This document shows, piece after piece, positions 26,668 through 36,236 of a stretch of DNA of 64,000 bases. The DNA is taken from contig NZ_VTQH01000001.1 of assembly GCF_008763945.1 (NCBI RefSeq), positions 1,550,110-1,614,109 of the forward strand, read 5' to 3'. A model generated the notes under the pieces. The model did no database searches. It was not told the DNA's origin and saw only the letters and a list, made by a program, of their open reading frames with translations. This DNA is from Microbacterium testaceum StLB037. GTDB lineage: Bacteria; Actinomycetota; Actinomycetes; Actinomycetales; Microbacteriaceae. The stretch's first letter is position 1. Each line of letters opens with the position of its first letter. A program made the position numbers and the translations under genes.

Positions 26668-28841
26668 GCGCTCCCGACACCCTCACCGAAGAAGAACGCG
26701 CCGAGGCCGAGCTCGCCGAGCAGGCGCGCCTGAACTCCGGGAGCTGGGACAGCGTCGCGCCCGGGAAGGCGTCGAACTTCGGGCCGAGCTTCCGGCGCCT
26801 CATCGGCCTGCTCAAGCCCTACGCCGCGGCCTTCGTCTTCGTGTCGATCCTCGGCGCCGTCGGCGTCGTGCTGGCCGTCCTCGCCCCGCGCGTGCTCGGG
26901 GACGCGACAAACATCATCTTCGAGGGCGTGGTCTCGAAGGGACTCGCGCAGCAGTTCCCCGCCGGCACCTCGCAGGCCGAGGTCGTCGACGCGTTGCGGG
27001 CTGCGGGTCAGAACGACATCGCCAACATCGTCGGCGCGATGAACAACTTCTCCGTGGGCGCCGGCGTCGACTTCGACGCGTTGCGCCTCGTGATCGTGAC
27101 GGTGCTCGCGATCTACGTCGGCTCATCGCTGCTGTCGTGGATCCAGGGCTACGTCATCAACGTCATCATGGTGCGCACGATGTGGCGTCTGCGCGAAGAC
27201 GTCGAGGCGAAGATCAACCGCCTCCCGCTGTCGTACTTCGACAAGGTCCAACGCGGAGAACTCATCTCCCGCGTGACCAACGACATCGACAACATCACAC
27301 AGACGATGCAGCAGTCGCTGTCGAGTGCGCTCACCTCGGTCCTGACCGTCGTGGGCGTGCTGATCATGATGTTCACCATCTCGTGGCAGCTCGCCCTCGT
27401 CGCCCTCGTCTCGCTGCCGCTCATGGCGGTCATCTTCGGCGTCATCGGTCCGAAGTCTCAGAAGGCCTTCGGCGAGCAGTGGAAGAAGGTCGGCCGTCTC
27501 AACGCCCGCGTCGAGGAGTCGTTCTCGGGTCACGCCCTCGTCAAGGTCTACGGACGCGAGAAAGACGCCCGCGAGAAGTTCGAGGCCGAGAACGAGGAGC
27601 TGTTCCAAGCGAGCTTCAAGGCGCAGTTCCTCTCCGGCATGATCATGCCGGGCATGATGTTCGTCGGAAACCTCACCTATGTCGGCATCGCCGTGCTCGG
27701 TGGACTGATGGTGGCCGGTGGACAGATCCGTCTCGGCGACGTCCAGGCGTTCATCCAGTACTCGCAGCAGTTCACGCAGCCGCTGTCGCAGCTGGGCGGC
27801 ATGGCGGCGGTCGTGCAGTCGGGCACCGCCTCGGCCGAGCGCGTGTTCGCGCTGCTCGACGCCGACGAGCAGGACCCGGATGCCGCGGACGCCCCCGCCC
27901 ACGTCGACGGGCGCGGTGTCATCGAGTTCCAGAACGTCCGTTTCTCGTACACGCCCGAGCGGCCGCTGATCACCGACCTGTCGTTCCGGGTGGAGCCCGG
28001 GCAGACCGTGGCGATCGTCGGCCCGACGGGTGCGGGCAAGACCACTCTGGTGAACCTCATCATGCGGTTCTACGAGCTCGACGGTGGGCGCATCCTGCTC
28101 GACGGGCAGGACATCGCCGAACTCCGACGCGACGACGTCCGCTCGCGCACCGGCATGGTGCTGCAGGACCCGTGGCTGTTCGCCGGATCCATCCGCGACA
28201 ATATCCGCTACGGCCGCGAGAGCGCGACCGACGACGAGATCCACGAGGCCGCCGTGGCGACCCGCGTCGACCAGTTCGTGCACTCGCTCCCCGAGGGCTA
28301 CGACACCGTGCTCGACGAAGACGCCGCGAACGTCTCGGCGGGCGAGAAGCAGCTCATCACGATCGCCCGCGCCTTCGTCGCGCGACCCTCGGTGCTGATC
28401 CTCGACGAGGCGACCTCCTCGGTCGACACCCGCACCGAGCTGCTGCTGCAGCAGGCGATGGCGGCGCTGCGCGAAGGGCGCACCTCGTTCGTGATCGCGC
28501 ACCGCCTGTCGACGATCCGCGATGCCGACCTCATCCTCGTGATGGAGCACGGCGACATCGTCGAGAAGGGCACGCACGACGAGCTCATCGCCACCGAGGG
28601 GGCTTACTACCGCCTCTACCGGTCGCAGTTCGAGCAAGCCACGACCGACCTCGACCCCGCGCAGGCGGAGGCCCCGGTCGAGGTCGAGCCTCAGCGCGCA
28701 CCGGCGACCGACGACGCCGTCGTGGTCTCGGCGATGGCGGCCGCGGCATCCGAGGTCTCCGCCGCAGCGGGCACCGACGGCCCGCCGCGTCCGGCGCAGG
28801 GCGTGCCCGCGCCCGACCGGCGCGCCGGCGACGAGGGCTGA
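26664..28841 (+). CDS. ABC exporter subunit with intact catalytic site
   Basis: Partner half-transporter, 725 residues: cytosolic N-terminus of about 45 residues, six membrane segments, ABC ATPase with Walker A GPTGAGKTT near 450, Walker B LILDEATSSVD near 576, and H-loop IAHRLST. The signature is SAGEK instead of SGGQR; it would face the degenerate site of the partner, consistent with one active and one regulatory ATP site. The last about 90 residues are an Ala/Pro/Glu-rich tail not found in the core family. The membrane domain has an extra segment of about 50 residues (82-130). Substrate unknown; drug or lipid export is typical. Confidence 0.92.
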   Translation: MSAPDTLTEEERAEAELAEQARLNSGSWDSVAPGKASNFGPSFRRLIGLLKPYAAAFVFVSILGAVGVVLAVLAPRVLGDATNIIFEGVVSKGLAQQFPAGTSQAEVVDALRAAGQNDIANIVGAMNNFSVGAGVDFDALRLVIVTVLAIYVGSSLLSWIQGYVINVIMVRTMWRLREDVEAKINRLPLSYFDKVQRGELISRVTNDIDNITQTMQQSLSSALTSVLTVVGVLIMMFTISWQLALVALVSLPLMAVIFGVIGPKSQKAFGEQWKKVGRLNARVEESFSGHALVKVYGREKDAREKFEAENEELFQASFKAQFLSGMIMPGMMFVGNLTYVGIAVLGGLMVAGGQIRLGDVQAFIQYSQQFTQPLSQLGGMAAVVQSGTASAERVFALLDADEQDPDAADAPAHVDGRGVIEFQNVRFSYTPERPLITDLSFRVEPGQTVAIVGPTGAGKTTLVNLIMRFYELDGGRILLDGQDIAELRRDDVRSRTGMVLQDPWLFAGSIRDNIRYGRESATDDEIHEAAVATRVDQFVHSLPEGYDTVLDEDAANVSAGEKQLITIARAFVARPSVLILDEATSSVDTRTELLLQQAMAALREGRTSFVIAHRLSTIRDADLILVMEHGDIVEKGTHDELIATEGAYYRLYRSQFEQATTDLDPAQAEAPVEVEPQRAPATDDAVVVSAMAAAASEVSAAAGTDGPPRPAQGVPAPDRRAGDEG

Positions 28842-29089
28842 CCGCCCGCTCGCCCCGCATCGACGCCCACTCGGCTCCGCGCCGGGCGGGCGTCGTCTCG
28901 CGGGAGGGGCCTTGCCCCGCCCCGCGCCGCGCCCCGCCCCCGCGTCCTCACCCCCGACGCGCCGCCGCGCCCGGCGGCAGCCCACCCTGTGCACGGCTCC
29001 GGGGAGTGCTGAACCCGCTCGGGTAGGGTGGACCGCGCAACACCCCGCACCGTGCGACCCGTCCGCCGCATAGATAGGCCTCACCCCTC

Positions 29090-30304
29090 GTGACCACTCC
29101 TGCGACGCCCGCCGACACTCCCGCGCCCGCCGCCGATCGTCCGCTGCGCATCCTCATCGGTGCCGACACGTTCCTCCCGCACGTCAACGGCGCCGCCCGC
29201 TTCGCCGAGCGCCTCGCCGCCGGTCTCGTCGCCCGCGGGCACGACGTCCATGTCGCGGCTCCCAGCGCAGGCCGGGGCGAAGACGGCACCGGGACCGAGG
29301 TCATCGAAGATCAGCCGATGACCGTGCACCGCCTACCGTCGCACCGTTTCCTCCCGCACGACTGGCTGACGTTCGTCTTCCCCTGGCGTTCGAAGCACTA
29401 CGCCCGCATCCTGCTCGACGAGATCAAGCCCGACGTCGTGCACATCCAGTCGCACATCATCATCGGGCGCGGTCTGGCCCGCGAGGCGCGAAAGCGTGGC
29501 ATCCCGGTCGTGGCGACGAACCATGTGATGGCCGAGAACATCCTCGACTTCACCACCCTCCCCGACTTCCTCGACCGCATTTTCGTCAAGCTCGCGTGGG
29601 CCGACGCCGAGCGCACGTTCAAGATGACGCGCGCCGTCACCACGCCTACGCGCAAGGCGGCCGACTTCCTCGAGTCGACGATCGACATCTCGGGCGTGAT
29701 CCCGATCTCGTGCGGTATCGACCGCTCGAACTACTGCCCCGATCTGACTCCGCGCGACGCGAACCGCATCCTGTTCGTGGGGCGTCTGACCACCGAGAAG
29801 CACATCGACGTCGTCCTCCGGGCCTTGTCGCAGCTCGATCCCGCGCTCCAGGTCACCTTCGACGTCGTGGGCGGCGGCGACCAGCGCGCCAAGCTCGAGG
29901 CCCTCGCGCAACAGCTCGGGGTCGCGTCGCGCGTGACGTTCCACGGCCACGCGTCGGAGGAAGACCTGCGCACGCTCTACTCGCGGGCCAGCGTCTTCGC
30001 CATCGCGTCCATCGCGGAGCTGCAGTCGATCGCGACGATGGAGGCCATGGCATCCGGTCTGCCGATCGTCGCCGCGAACGCCGTGGCACTGCCGCACCTC
30101 GTGCACGAGGGGGAGAACGGCTACCTCTTCGAGCCCGGCAACGCCGAAGAGCTCGCCGCGCGTCTGACCGACGTGCTCTCCGCCGCGCCCGACGAGCGGA
30201 CGCGCATGCAGCAGGCCTCTCTCGACGCGGTCGCCGTGCACGACATCAATCGAACGCTCGACACCTTCGAGGCGCTGTACCGCGGTCGGCCCCTGCCGGA
30301 GTGA
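29090..30304 (+). CDS. Glycosyltransferase family 4
   Basis: 404-residue GT-B glycosyltransferase. The N-terminal domain starts with ADTFLPHVNGAARFAERLA, the acceptor-side loop of mannosyltransferase-like GT4 enzymes; the C-terminal domain has FVGRLTTEKHIDVVLRAL and the ASGLPIVAANAVALPHLV nucleotide-sugar site with the EX7E pattern. Resembles actinobacterial mannosyl/glucosyltransferases of lipid or glycan assembly. GTG 29090 lacks a clear Shine-Dalgarno; TAGGCCT lies upstream, but its spacing is not ideal for a leaderless start. Followed after 4 bases by a second GT4 gene. Confidence 0.87.
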   Translation: MTTPATPADTPAPAADRPLRILIGADTFLPHVNGAARFAERLAAGLVARGHDVHVAAPSAGRGEDGTGTEVIEDQPMTVHRLPSHRFLPHDWLTFVFPWRSKHYARILLDEIKPDVVHIQSHIIIGRGLAREARKRGIPVVATNHVMAENILDFTTLPDFLDRIFVKLAWADAERTFKMTRAVTTPTRKAADFLESTIDISGVIPISCGIDRSNYCPDLTPRDANRILFVGRLTTEKHIDVVLRALSQLDPALQVTFDVVGGGDQRAKLEALAQQLGVASRVTFHGHASEEDLRTLYSRASVFAIASIAELQSIATMEAMASGLPIVAANAVALPHLVHEGENGYLFEPGNAEELAARLTDVLSAAPDERTRMQQASLDAVAVHDINRTLDTFEALYRGRPLPE

Positions 30305-30308
30305 TCCC

Positions 30309-31598
30309 GTGCACGTCGTGATGTTCGCCGACCAGCACCTCGAGTCACTCGGCGGCGCGCAGGTGTCGATGCGGCTGCAGAAGCGCTTCCTCGAGCGTGC
30401 GGGTCATGTCGTCACCGTGGTGGCGCCCCGCCTGCATCGCGACGCACCGGACGACCCGGCGTACCTCGACCTCCCCTCGATCGCGATCACCCCCGATCGC
30501 GAATACGCGCTGTCGTGGCCGGGCGCGCGGACGGACAGATTCCTGGATGCCGAGATGGGCGCGCGACTCCCCGTCGACGTCGTGCACGTGCAGGCCGACT
30601 TCTGGGGCGCGTTCATCGGCCACCGCTACGCCGCGCGTCACGGGCTTCCGGTCGTGCACACGATGCACAACCGCGTCGACGTGGGGATCGAGGCGACGGC
30701 GCCGTTCCCGGGGCTCGTGCTCCGCGCGCTCAACGCGTGGGCGCGGCGGGCGCTGCCGGGCGGGGCGCCCGCCGGCGCCGAACCCCGCAAAAACGCACCG
30801 AGCTCGCAGATGTCGGGCGGATCGATGCGAGATCGGCGCGATTCTGCGAGTTCCGCGACGGCGGCAGCCCGCAGCCGCGCCGACGGCTGGGCGTTCCTGC
30901 GCCGGCTGGCCCGTCTCTCGCGCGCGGTGACGGCCCCCTCGGGCCACTTCGCCCGGCGCCTCGAAGACCACGGGGTGGCCCCCTCGGTCGATGTGATCTG
31001 GAACGGTATCGACGACGACGTGCTCGACGCGGCGTTGCGTGCCGAGACCTCGGAGCGCCGCCCGGGCCGCCCGCGTTTCATCTGGCTCGGTCGCATGAGT
31101 CCCGAAAAGCGCCTGCTGCCGTTCCTCGAGGCGGTCATCGCCTCGGGCATCGACGCCGAGGTCGAGATAGTCGGAGGCGGGGCGCAGCTGCGCGCCGCGC
31201 GTCGTCTGGTCGAGCGGTCGTCGCCGACGGCGTCCGTGATCTTCTCGGGGCGCTTGCCCTATGCCGAGACGCTCCGGCGCCTCGCCGATGCCGACGCCGT
31301 CGTGCAGACCTCGATCGGATTCGAGACGCAGGGGATGACGGTGTTTGAGGCGGCTTCGCTCGGGACGCCCGCGGTGGTGAGCGACCCGGATATCGCGGCC
31401 GAGCTCGGCTCGGGCATCTGGACGGTTCCGGATGCCACGATCCCGGCGCTCGCGGAAGCGCTCCGCCGTTCCGCCGCCGACATCGCCGCCGGCACCCCGG
31501 TCATCCCCGACCCGTCGATCGCGGAGCGGTTCCGCCAGTCCTCGCGCACGGCCGCGATGGTCGACGTGTACGCGCGGGCGGTCGCTGCGGGGCGCTGA
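30309..31598 (+). CDS. Glycosyltransferase family 4 with an inserted repeat-derived segment
   Basis: 429-residue GT-B enzyme in an operon with the previous glycosyltransferase. The N-terminal Rossmann domain starts MHVVMFADQHLESLGGAQVS; the C-terminal domain has IWLGRMSPEKRLLPFLEA and the FETQGMTVFEAASLGTPAV donor site. Residues about 155-200 are a low-complexity Ser/Ala/Arg-rich stretch that interrupts the N-terminal domain. Its DNA (30780-30860) looks like the palindromic intergenic repeats of this genome, with CTCGCAGA and TCTGCGAG as inverted ends. The frame is kept, so the protein is probably made. GTG 30309 lies 4 bases after the preceding stop. Confidence 0.87.
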   Translation: MHVVMFADQHLESLGGAQVSMRLQKRFLERAGHVVTVVAPRLHRDAPDDPAYLDLPSIAITPDREYALSWPGARTDRFLDAEMGARLPVDVVHVQADFWGAFIGHRYAARHGLPVVHTMHNRVDVGIEATAPFPGLVLRALNAWARRALPGGAPAGAEPRKNAPSSQMSGGSMRDRRDSASSATAAARSRADGWAFLRRLARLSRAVTAPSGHFARRLEDHGVAPSVDVIWNGIDDDVLDAALRAETSERRPGRPRFIWLGRMSPEKRLLPFLEAVIASGIDAEVEIVGGGAQLRAARRLVERSSPTASVIFSGRLPYAETLRRLADADAVVQTSIGFETQGMTVFEAASLGTPAVVSDPDIAAELGSGIWTVPDATIPALAEALRRSAADIAAGTPVIPDPSIAERFRQSSRTAAMVDVYARAVAAGR

Positions 31599-31753
31599 GC
31601 CGCCGACCGCTGAGCCGCCGGGCGTCCCGCCCGGTCCGGCGCGCCTCGGGAGTGGTCGGTGCGGACGCGGCCGTAGCCGTCGGTGCGGACGAGCCAGACG
31701 GTTCCGACGATGCCGACCAGGGACAGGATGCCGAGAGCGATGAAGTAAGCCAT
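31259..31753 (-). CDS. Small membrane protein, reading frame extended into the neighbouring gene
   Basis: The first about 34 residues (MAYFIALGILSLVGIVGTVW then LVRTDGYGRVRTD) look like a genuine single-span membrane protein. TAGCTT ends 7 bases before ATG 31753, as in other leaderless genes here. After that the frame runs on, Arg/Ala-rich, into the antisense of the glycosyltransferase and stops only at 31259. I suspect a lost stop codon or a shorter true product. The N-terminal part is credible; the length is not. Confidence 0.45.
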   Translation of the reverse strand: MAYFIALGILSLVGIVGTVWLVRTDGYGRVRTDHSRGAPDRAGRPAAQRSAAQRPAATARAYTSTIAAVREDWRNRSAIDGSGMTGVPAAMSAAERRSASASAGIVASGTVQMPEPSSAAISGSLTTAGVPSEAASNTVIPCVSNPIEVCTTASASARRRSVSA

Positions 31754-31760
31754 GTCCGAA

Positions 31761-31766
31761 AAGCTA
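31761..31766 (-). promoter_or_regulatory. -10 box of the small membrane protein gene
   Basis: TAGCTT on the minus strand, 7 bases before ATG 31753. Confidence 0.45.
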
Positions 31767-31839
31767 CGACTGGAGCAATCCGGTCACGAGTGGCATGATG
31801 GACGCACTACATCAGATTTCTGCCATGCCGGAGGATCCC

Positions 31840-32847
31840 ATGCGCTCGGTCGCCGTCGTCATCCAGTCGGGCTTCGCCCCGTTCGAGTTCGGCTTGGCAT
31901 GCGAGGCGTTCGGTCTCGACCGCAGTGATGAGGGCATCCCCAACTTCGATTTCCGCATCGTCGCCCCCGACCCCGGCGTCGTCCCCGCGAACATCGGGTT
32001 CTCGGTGAACGTCGAGCATGGGCTCGAGGCCGCCGCCGACGTCGACATCCTCGTGCTCGCGCCGATTCCGAGAAAGCAGTGGGATGCCGTGGACCCCCGC
32101 GTGATAGAGGTGGTGCGGGCCGCGCACGCCCGCGGCGCCTGGCTGCTGAGCGTGTGCAGCGGGTCGTTCGTCCTTGCGGCGGCGGGCGTCCTCGACGGAA
32201 AGCGGGCGACCACCCACTGGCGATACGCCGACGTCATGTCGCGGATGTACCCGGAGATCGAGGTCGACCCCGACGTGCTCTACGTGCAGTCGGGCAACAT
32301 CATCACCAGCGCCGGCACCGCCGCGGGCCTCGACGCGTGCCTGCATCTGCTGCGGCAGGAGCTCGGGTCCGAGCTCGCCAACCGCATCGCCCGGCGCATG
32401 GTCGTGGCTCCGCAGCGCGACGGCGGTCAGGCGCAGTTCATCGCCTCGCCGATCCCGATCGACTCCTCGCTCTCGCTCGCCCCGGTCACCGAGTGGATGC
32501 TGCAGAACCTGGATGCCGACCTCTCGGTCGACCGTCTCGCCGCTCGCGCGCACATGTCGCCGCGCACCTTCGCGCGCCGCTTCAAGGCGGACCTGGGTGT
32601 GACTCCGGCGGCCTGGCTCGCACGTCAGCGCCTGCTGCACGCGCAGCGTCTGCTCGAGGAGACCGACCTCGGTCTCGACCGCGTCGCGGCGGAGTGCGGG
32701 TTCGGGTCGGCCGCGGTGCTGCGGCAGAACTTCGCTCGGACGATGGGCCTCACCCCGACCGCCTACCGCGCGCGCTTCTCGTGTGCGGGGGAAACGGCAT
32801 CCGGGGTCGATCTTCCCGCGCAGATCGCGGAGCCGATCCCCGCCTGA
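31840..32847 (+). CDS. GlxA-family AraC-type regulator (DJ-1/PfpI domain plus AraC HTH)
   Basis: About 335 residues. The N-terminal DJ-1/PfpI-like domain (1-165) has the nucleophile-elbow motif SVCSGSFVLAAAGVLDG. The C-terminal AraC domain contains LSVDRLAARAHMSPRTFARRF and VAAECGFGSAAVLRQNF. Such proteins act as regulators with a ligand- or redox-sensing amidotransferase-like domain. I favour ATG 31840, with GGAGGA 5 bases upstream; ATG 31795 would add 15 residues. It is divergent from the small membrane protein gene. The target genes are not evident. Confidence 0.88.
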   Translation: MRSVAVVIQSGFAPFEFGLACEAFGLDRSDEGIPNFDFRIVAPDPGVVPANIGFSVNVEHGLEAAADVDILVLAPIPRKQWDAVDPRVIEVVRAAHARGAWLLSVCSGSFVLAAAGVLDGKRATTHWRYADVMSRMYPEIEVDPDVLYVQSGNIITSAGTAAGLDACLHLLRQELGSELANRIARRMVVAPQRDGGQAQFIASPIPIDSSLSLAPVTEWMLQNLDADLSVDRLAARAHMSPRTFARRFKADLGVTPAAWLARQRLLHAQRLLEETDLGLDRVAAECGFGSAAVLRQNFARTMGLTPTAYRARFSCAGETASGVDLPAQIAEPIPA

Positions 32848-32880
32848 CGTGCGGCCGACCGCGTCCCGAGCCTCCGCTAA

Positions 32881-32995
32881 GATCACGTGATCTCGCCCAC
32901 CGCGCCCGCTGTAGCGGGTCATCTCGCCCAGTTCACGTGATCTCGTCGACCTCGCGCGCTGCGGCGGGTCATCTCGCCCAGATCACGTGATCTCG
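32881..32995. repeat. 50-bp tandem repeat with GATCACGTGATC palindromes
   Basis: GATCACGTGATCTCG occurs at 32881-32895 and 32981-32995 and, with one change, at 32931-32945: an exact 50-base period. Each complete unit ends in GCGGGTCATCTCGCCCA. It sits between the GlxA-type gene and the clpB promoter; no ORF is supported. Confidence 0.9.
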
Positions 32996-33040
32996 GCGCC
33001 CCCGGCGGGTAACCGGACGCCCCGGGCCGCCCGGTGCCCA

Positions 33041-33088
33041 TTGCCGCGCGCCCCGGCCACTGCTAAAGTTGAGCCAACGCAACTCAAC
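33041..33088 (+). promoter_or_regulatory. clpB promoter with HAIR operator
   Basis: -35 TTGCCG (33041-33046) and -10 TAAAGT (33064-33069) are 17 bases apart. The HspR-type inverted repeat GTTGAGC-N7-ACTCAAC (33068-33088) overlaps the -10 and start site. CAGGAGA (33104-33110) is the Shine-Dalgarno for ATG 33115. Confidence 0.88.
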
Positions 33089-33114
33089 TTTGCGAACAGA
33101 CTTCAGGAGAACAC

Positions 33115-35313
<2,199 letters not shown>

Positions 35314-35322
35314 CGGCGACAA

Positions 35323-35361
35323 GAAGGGGGATGCCACGCGCTGTGCGCGGCATCCCCCTTC
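35323..35361 (+). terminator. Intrinsic terminator of clpB
   Basis: Perfect 13-bp stem GAAGGGGGATGCC/GGCATCCCCCTTC with a 13-base loop. The stem carries the genome-abundant heptamer GGATGCC. No long T-run. Confidence 0.75.
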
Positions 35362-35399
35362 CGTGTGCGCGACTCCCGCCGGCGCGCCCCGCCCCCTGC

Positions 35400-35466
35400 C
35401 GATAAACGCCCGCTGCACGGGGAAACGCTCTCCGAGAGCGTTTCCGAGTGCAGCGGGCGTTTATCG
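35400..35466. repeat. Long inverted repeat (33-base arms)
   Basis: Arms 35400-35432 and 35434-35466 match at 31 of 33 positions around a one-base centre. The inner part, GGAAACGCTCTC and its complement, resembles a LacI-type operator, but the site lies between two convergent genes with no promoter to control. It could act as a bidirectional 3'-end hairpin. Confidence 0.92.
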
Positions 35467-35492
35467 GGTGGAGTGGGGACGGATGCCGGGGC

Positions 35493-36077
35493 TCAGTCGT
35501 CGACGAGCAGCGACTCCTCCACCGAGCGGCGCTGGCGCGGAGCGAGCTCGCGCTGACGCAGGCCCTCTTCGGCCGCGTCGATGTCGCCCAGGGCGCCGAC
35601 CGCGATGACGGTCACGGGGGTGAAGCGGGCGTCGATGTCGAAGGCGGCGCGCAGATCGTCGGCCACGAATCCGCCCATCTGGTGGGTCGCGAGGCCCTCG
35701 GCGTGCGCCTGCACGGTGAAGTGGGCGGCGGCCTGGCCGCTGTCGTACTGAGCCCAGGTGCGCGCCTCGCCGTCTTCGGTCTCGGTTTCGGCGAGCACGA
35801 CGAGCAGGGCGCCGGCGGCGGGAGCCCACGCCTGGTTGAAGCCCATGAGGGCGGAGACGACCTTCTTGTGCGCGGCGGTGCCGCGGCGCGCGACGATGAA
35901 ACGCCACGGCTGGAAGTTCATGCCCGAGGGAGCCCAGCGGGCGGCCTCGAGGGCGGAGCGCAGGGCGGCCTCGTCGATCGGCGTCTCGGGGTCGAAGACC
36001 CGGGTGCTCCACCGCTCGGCGAGGACGTCGAGGATGGGGGCGTCGGTGGGGGCGGTGCGGTCGAGGGTGAGAGACAT
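35493..36077 (-). CDS. Nitroreductase-family protein
   Basis: FMN-dependent oxidoreductase of 194 residues. The N-terminal AERWSTRVFDPETPID and AARWAPSGMNFQPWRFIV segments are typical of the nitroreductase fold (R-S-x-R FMN phosphate site and PSG-NxQPW). GLATHQMGGF and FTPVTVIAVG form the C-terminal core. ATG 36077 is chosen because AGGAG lies 6 bases upstream; the open frame extends to 36128 without a ribosome site. Substrate unknown; quinones, nitroaromatics and flavin recycling are all possible. Convergent with clpB. Confidence 0.88.
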   Translation of the reverse strand: MSLTLDRTAPTDAPILDVLAERWSTRVFDPETPIDEAALRSALEAARWAPSGMNFQPWRFIVARRGTAAHKKVVSALMGFNQAWAPAAGALLVVLAETETEDGEARTWAQYDSGQAAAHFTVQAHAEGLATHQMGGFVADDLRAAFDIDARFTPVTVIAVGALGDIDAAEEGLRQRELAPRQRRSVEESLLVDD

Positions 36078-36236
36078 GAGAACTCCTGAGAACGGGGACT
36101 GATCCGGGACGCCGTTGACCCGCACCATTGAACGCCGACGCGCGGCGAGGTGTTCCCGTGTGAACTTATGCGTCTCTGATGAGCGACCGACTCGCGGCCG
36201 GCGACCCCGGGTGACCGCCGCGTGCCGGGGAAGTGA

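Noticed and set aside
32848-33114. Missing ClpB N-terminal domain through a frameshift or wrong start
   Set aside because: The upstream sequence is a repeat array plus a promoter with HAIR site and Shine-Dalgarno, with no Clp_N-like coding in any frame.
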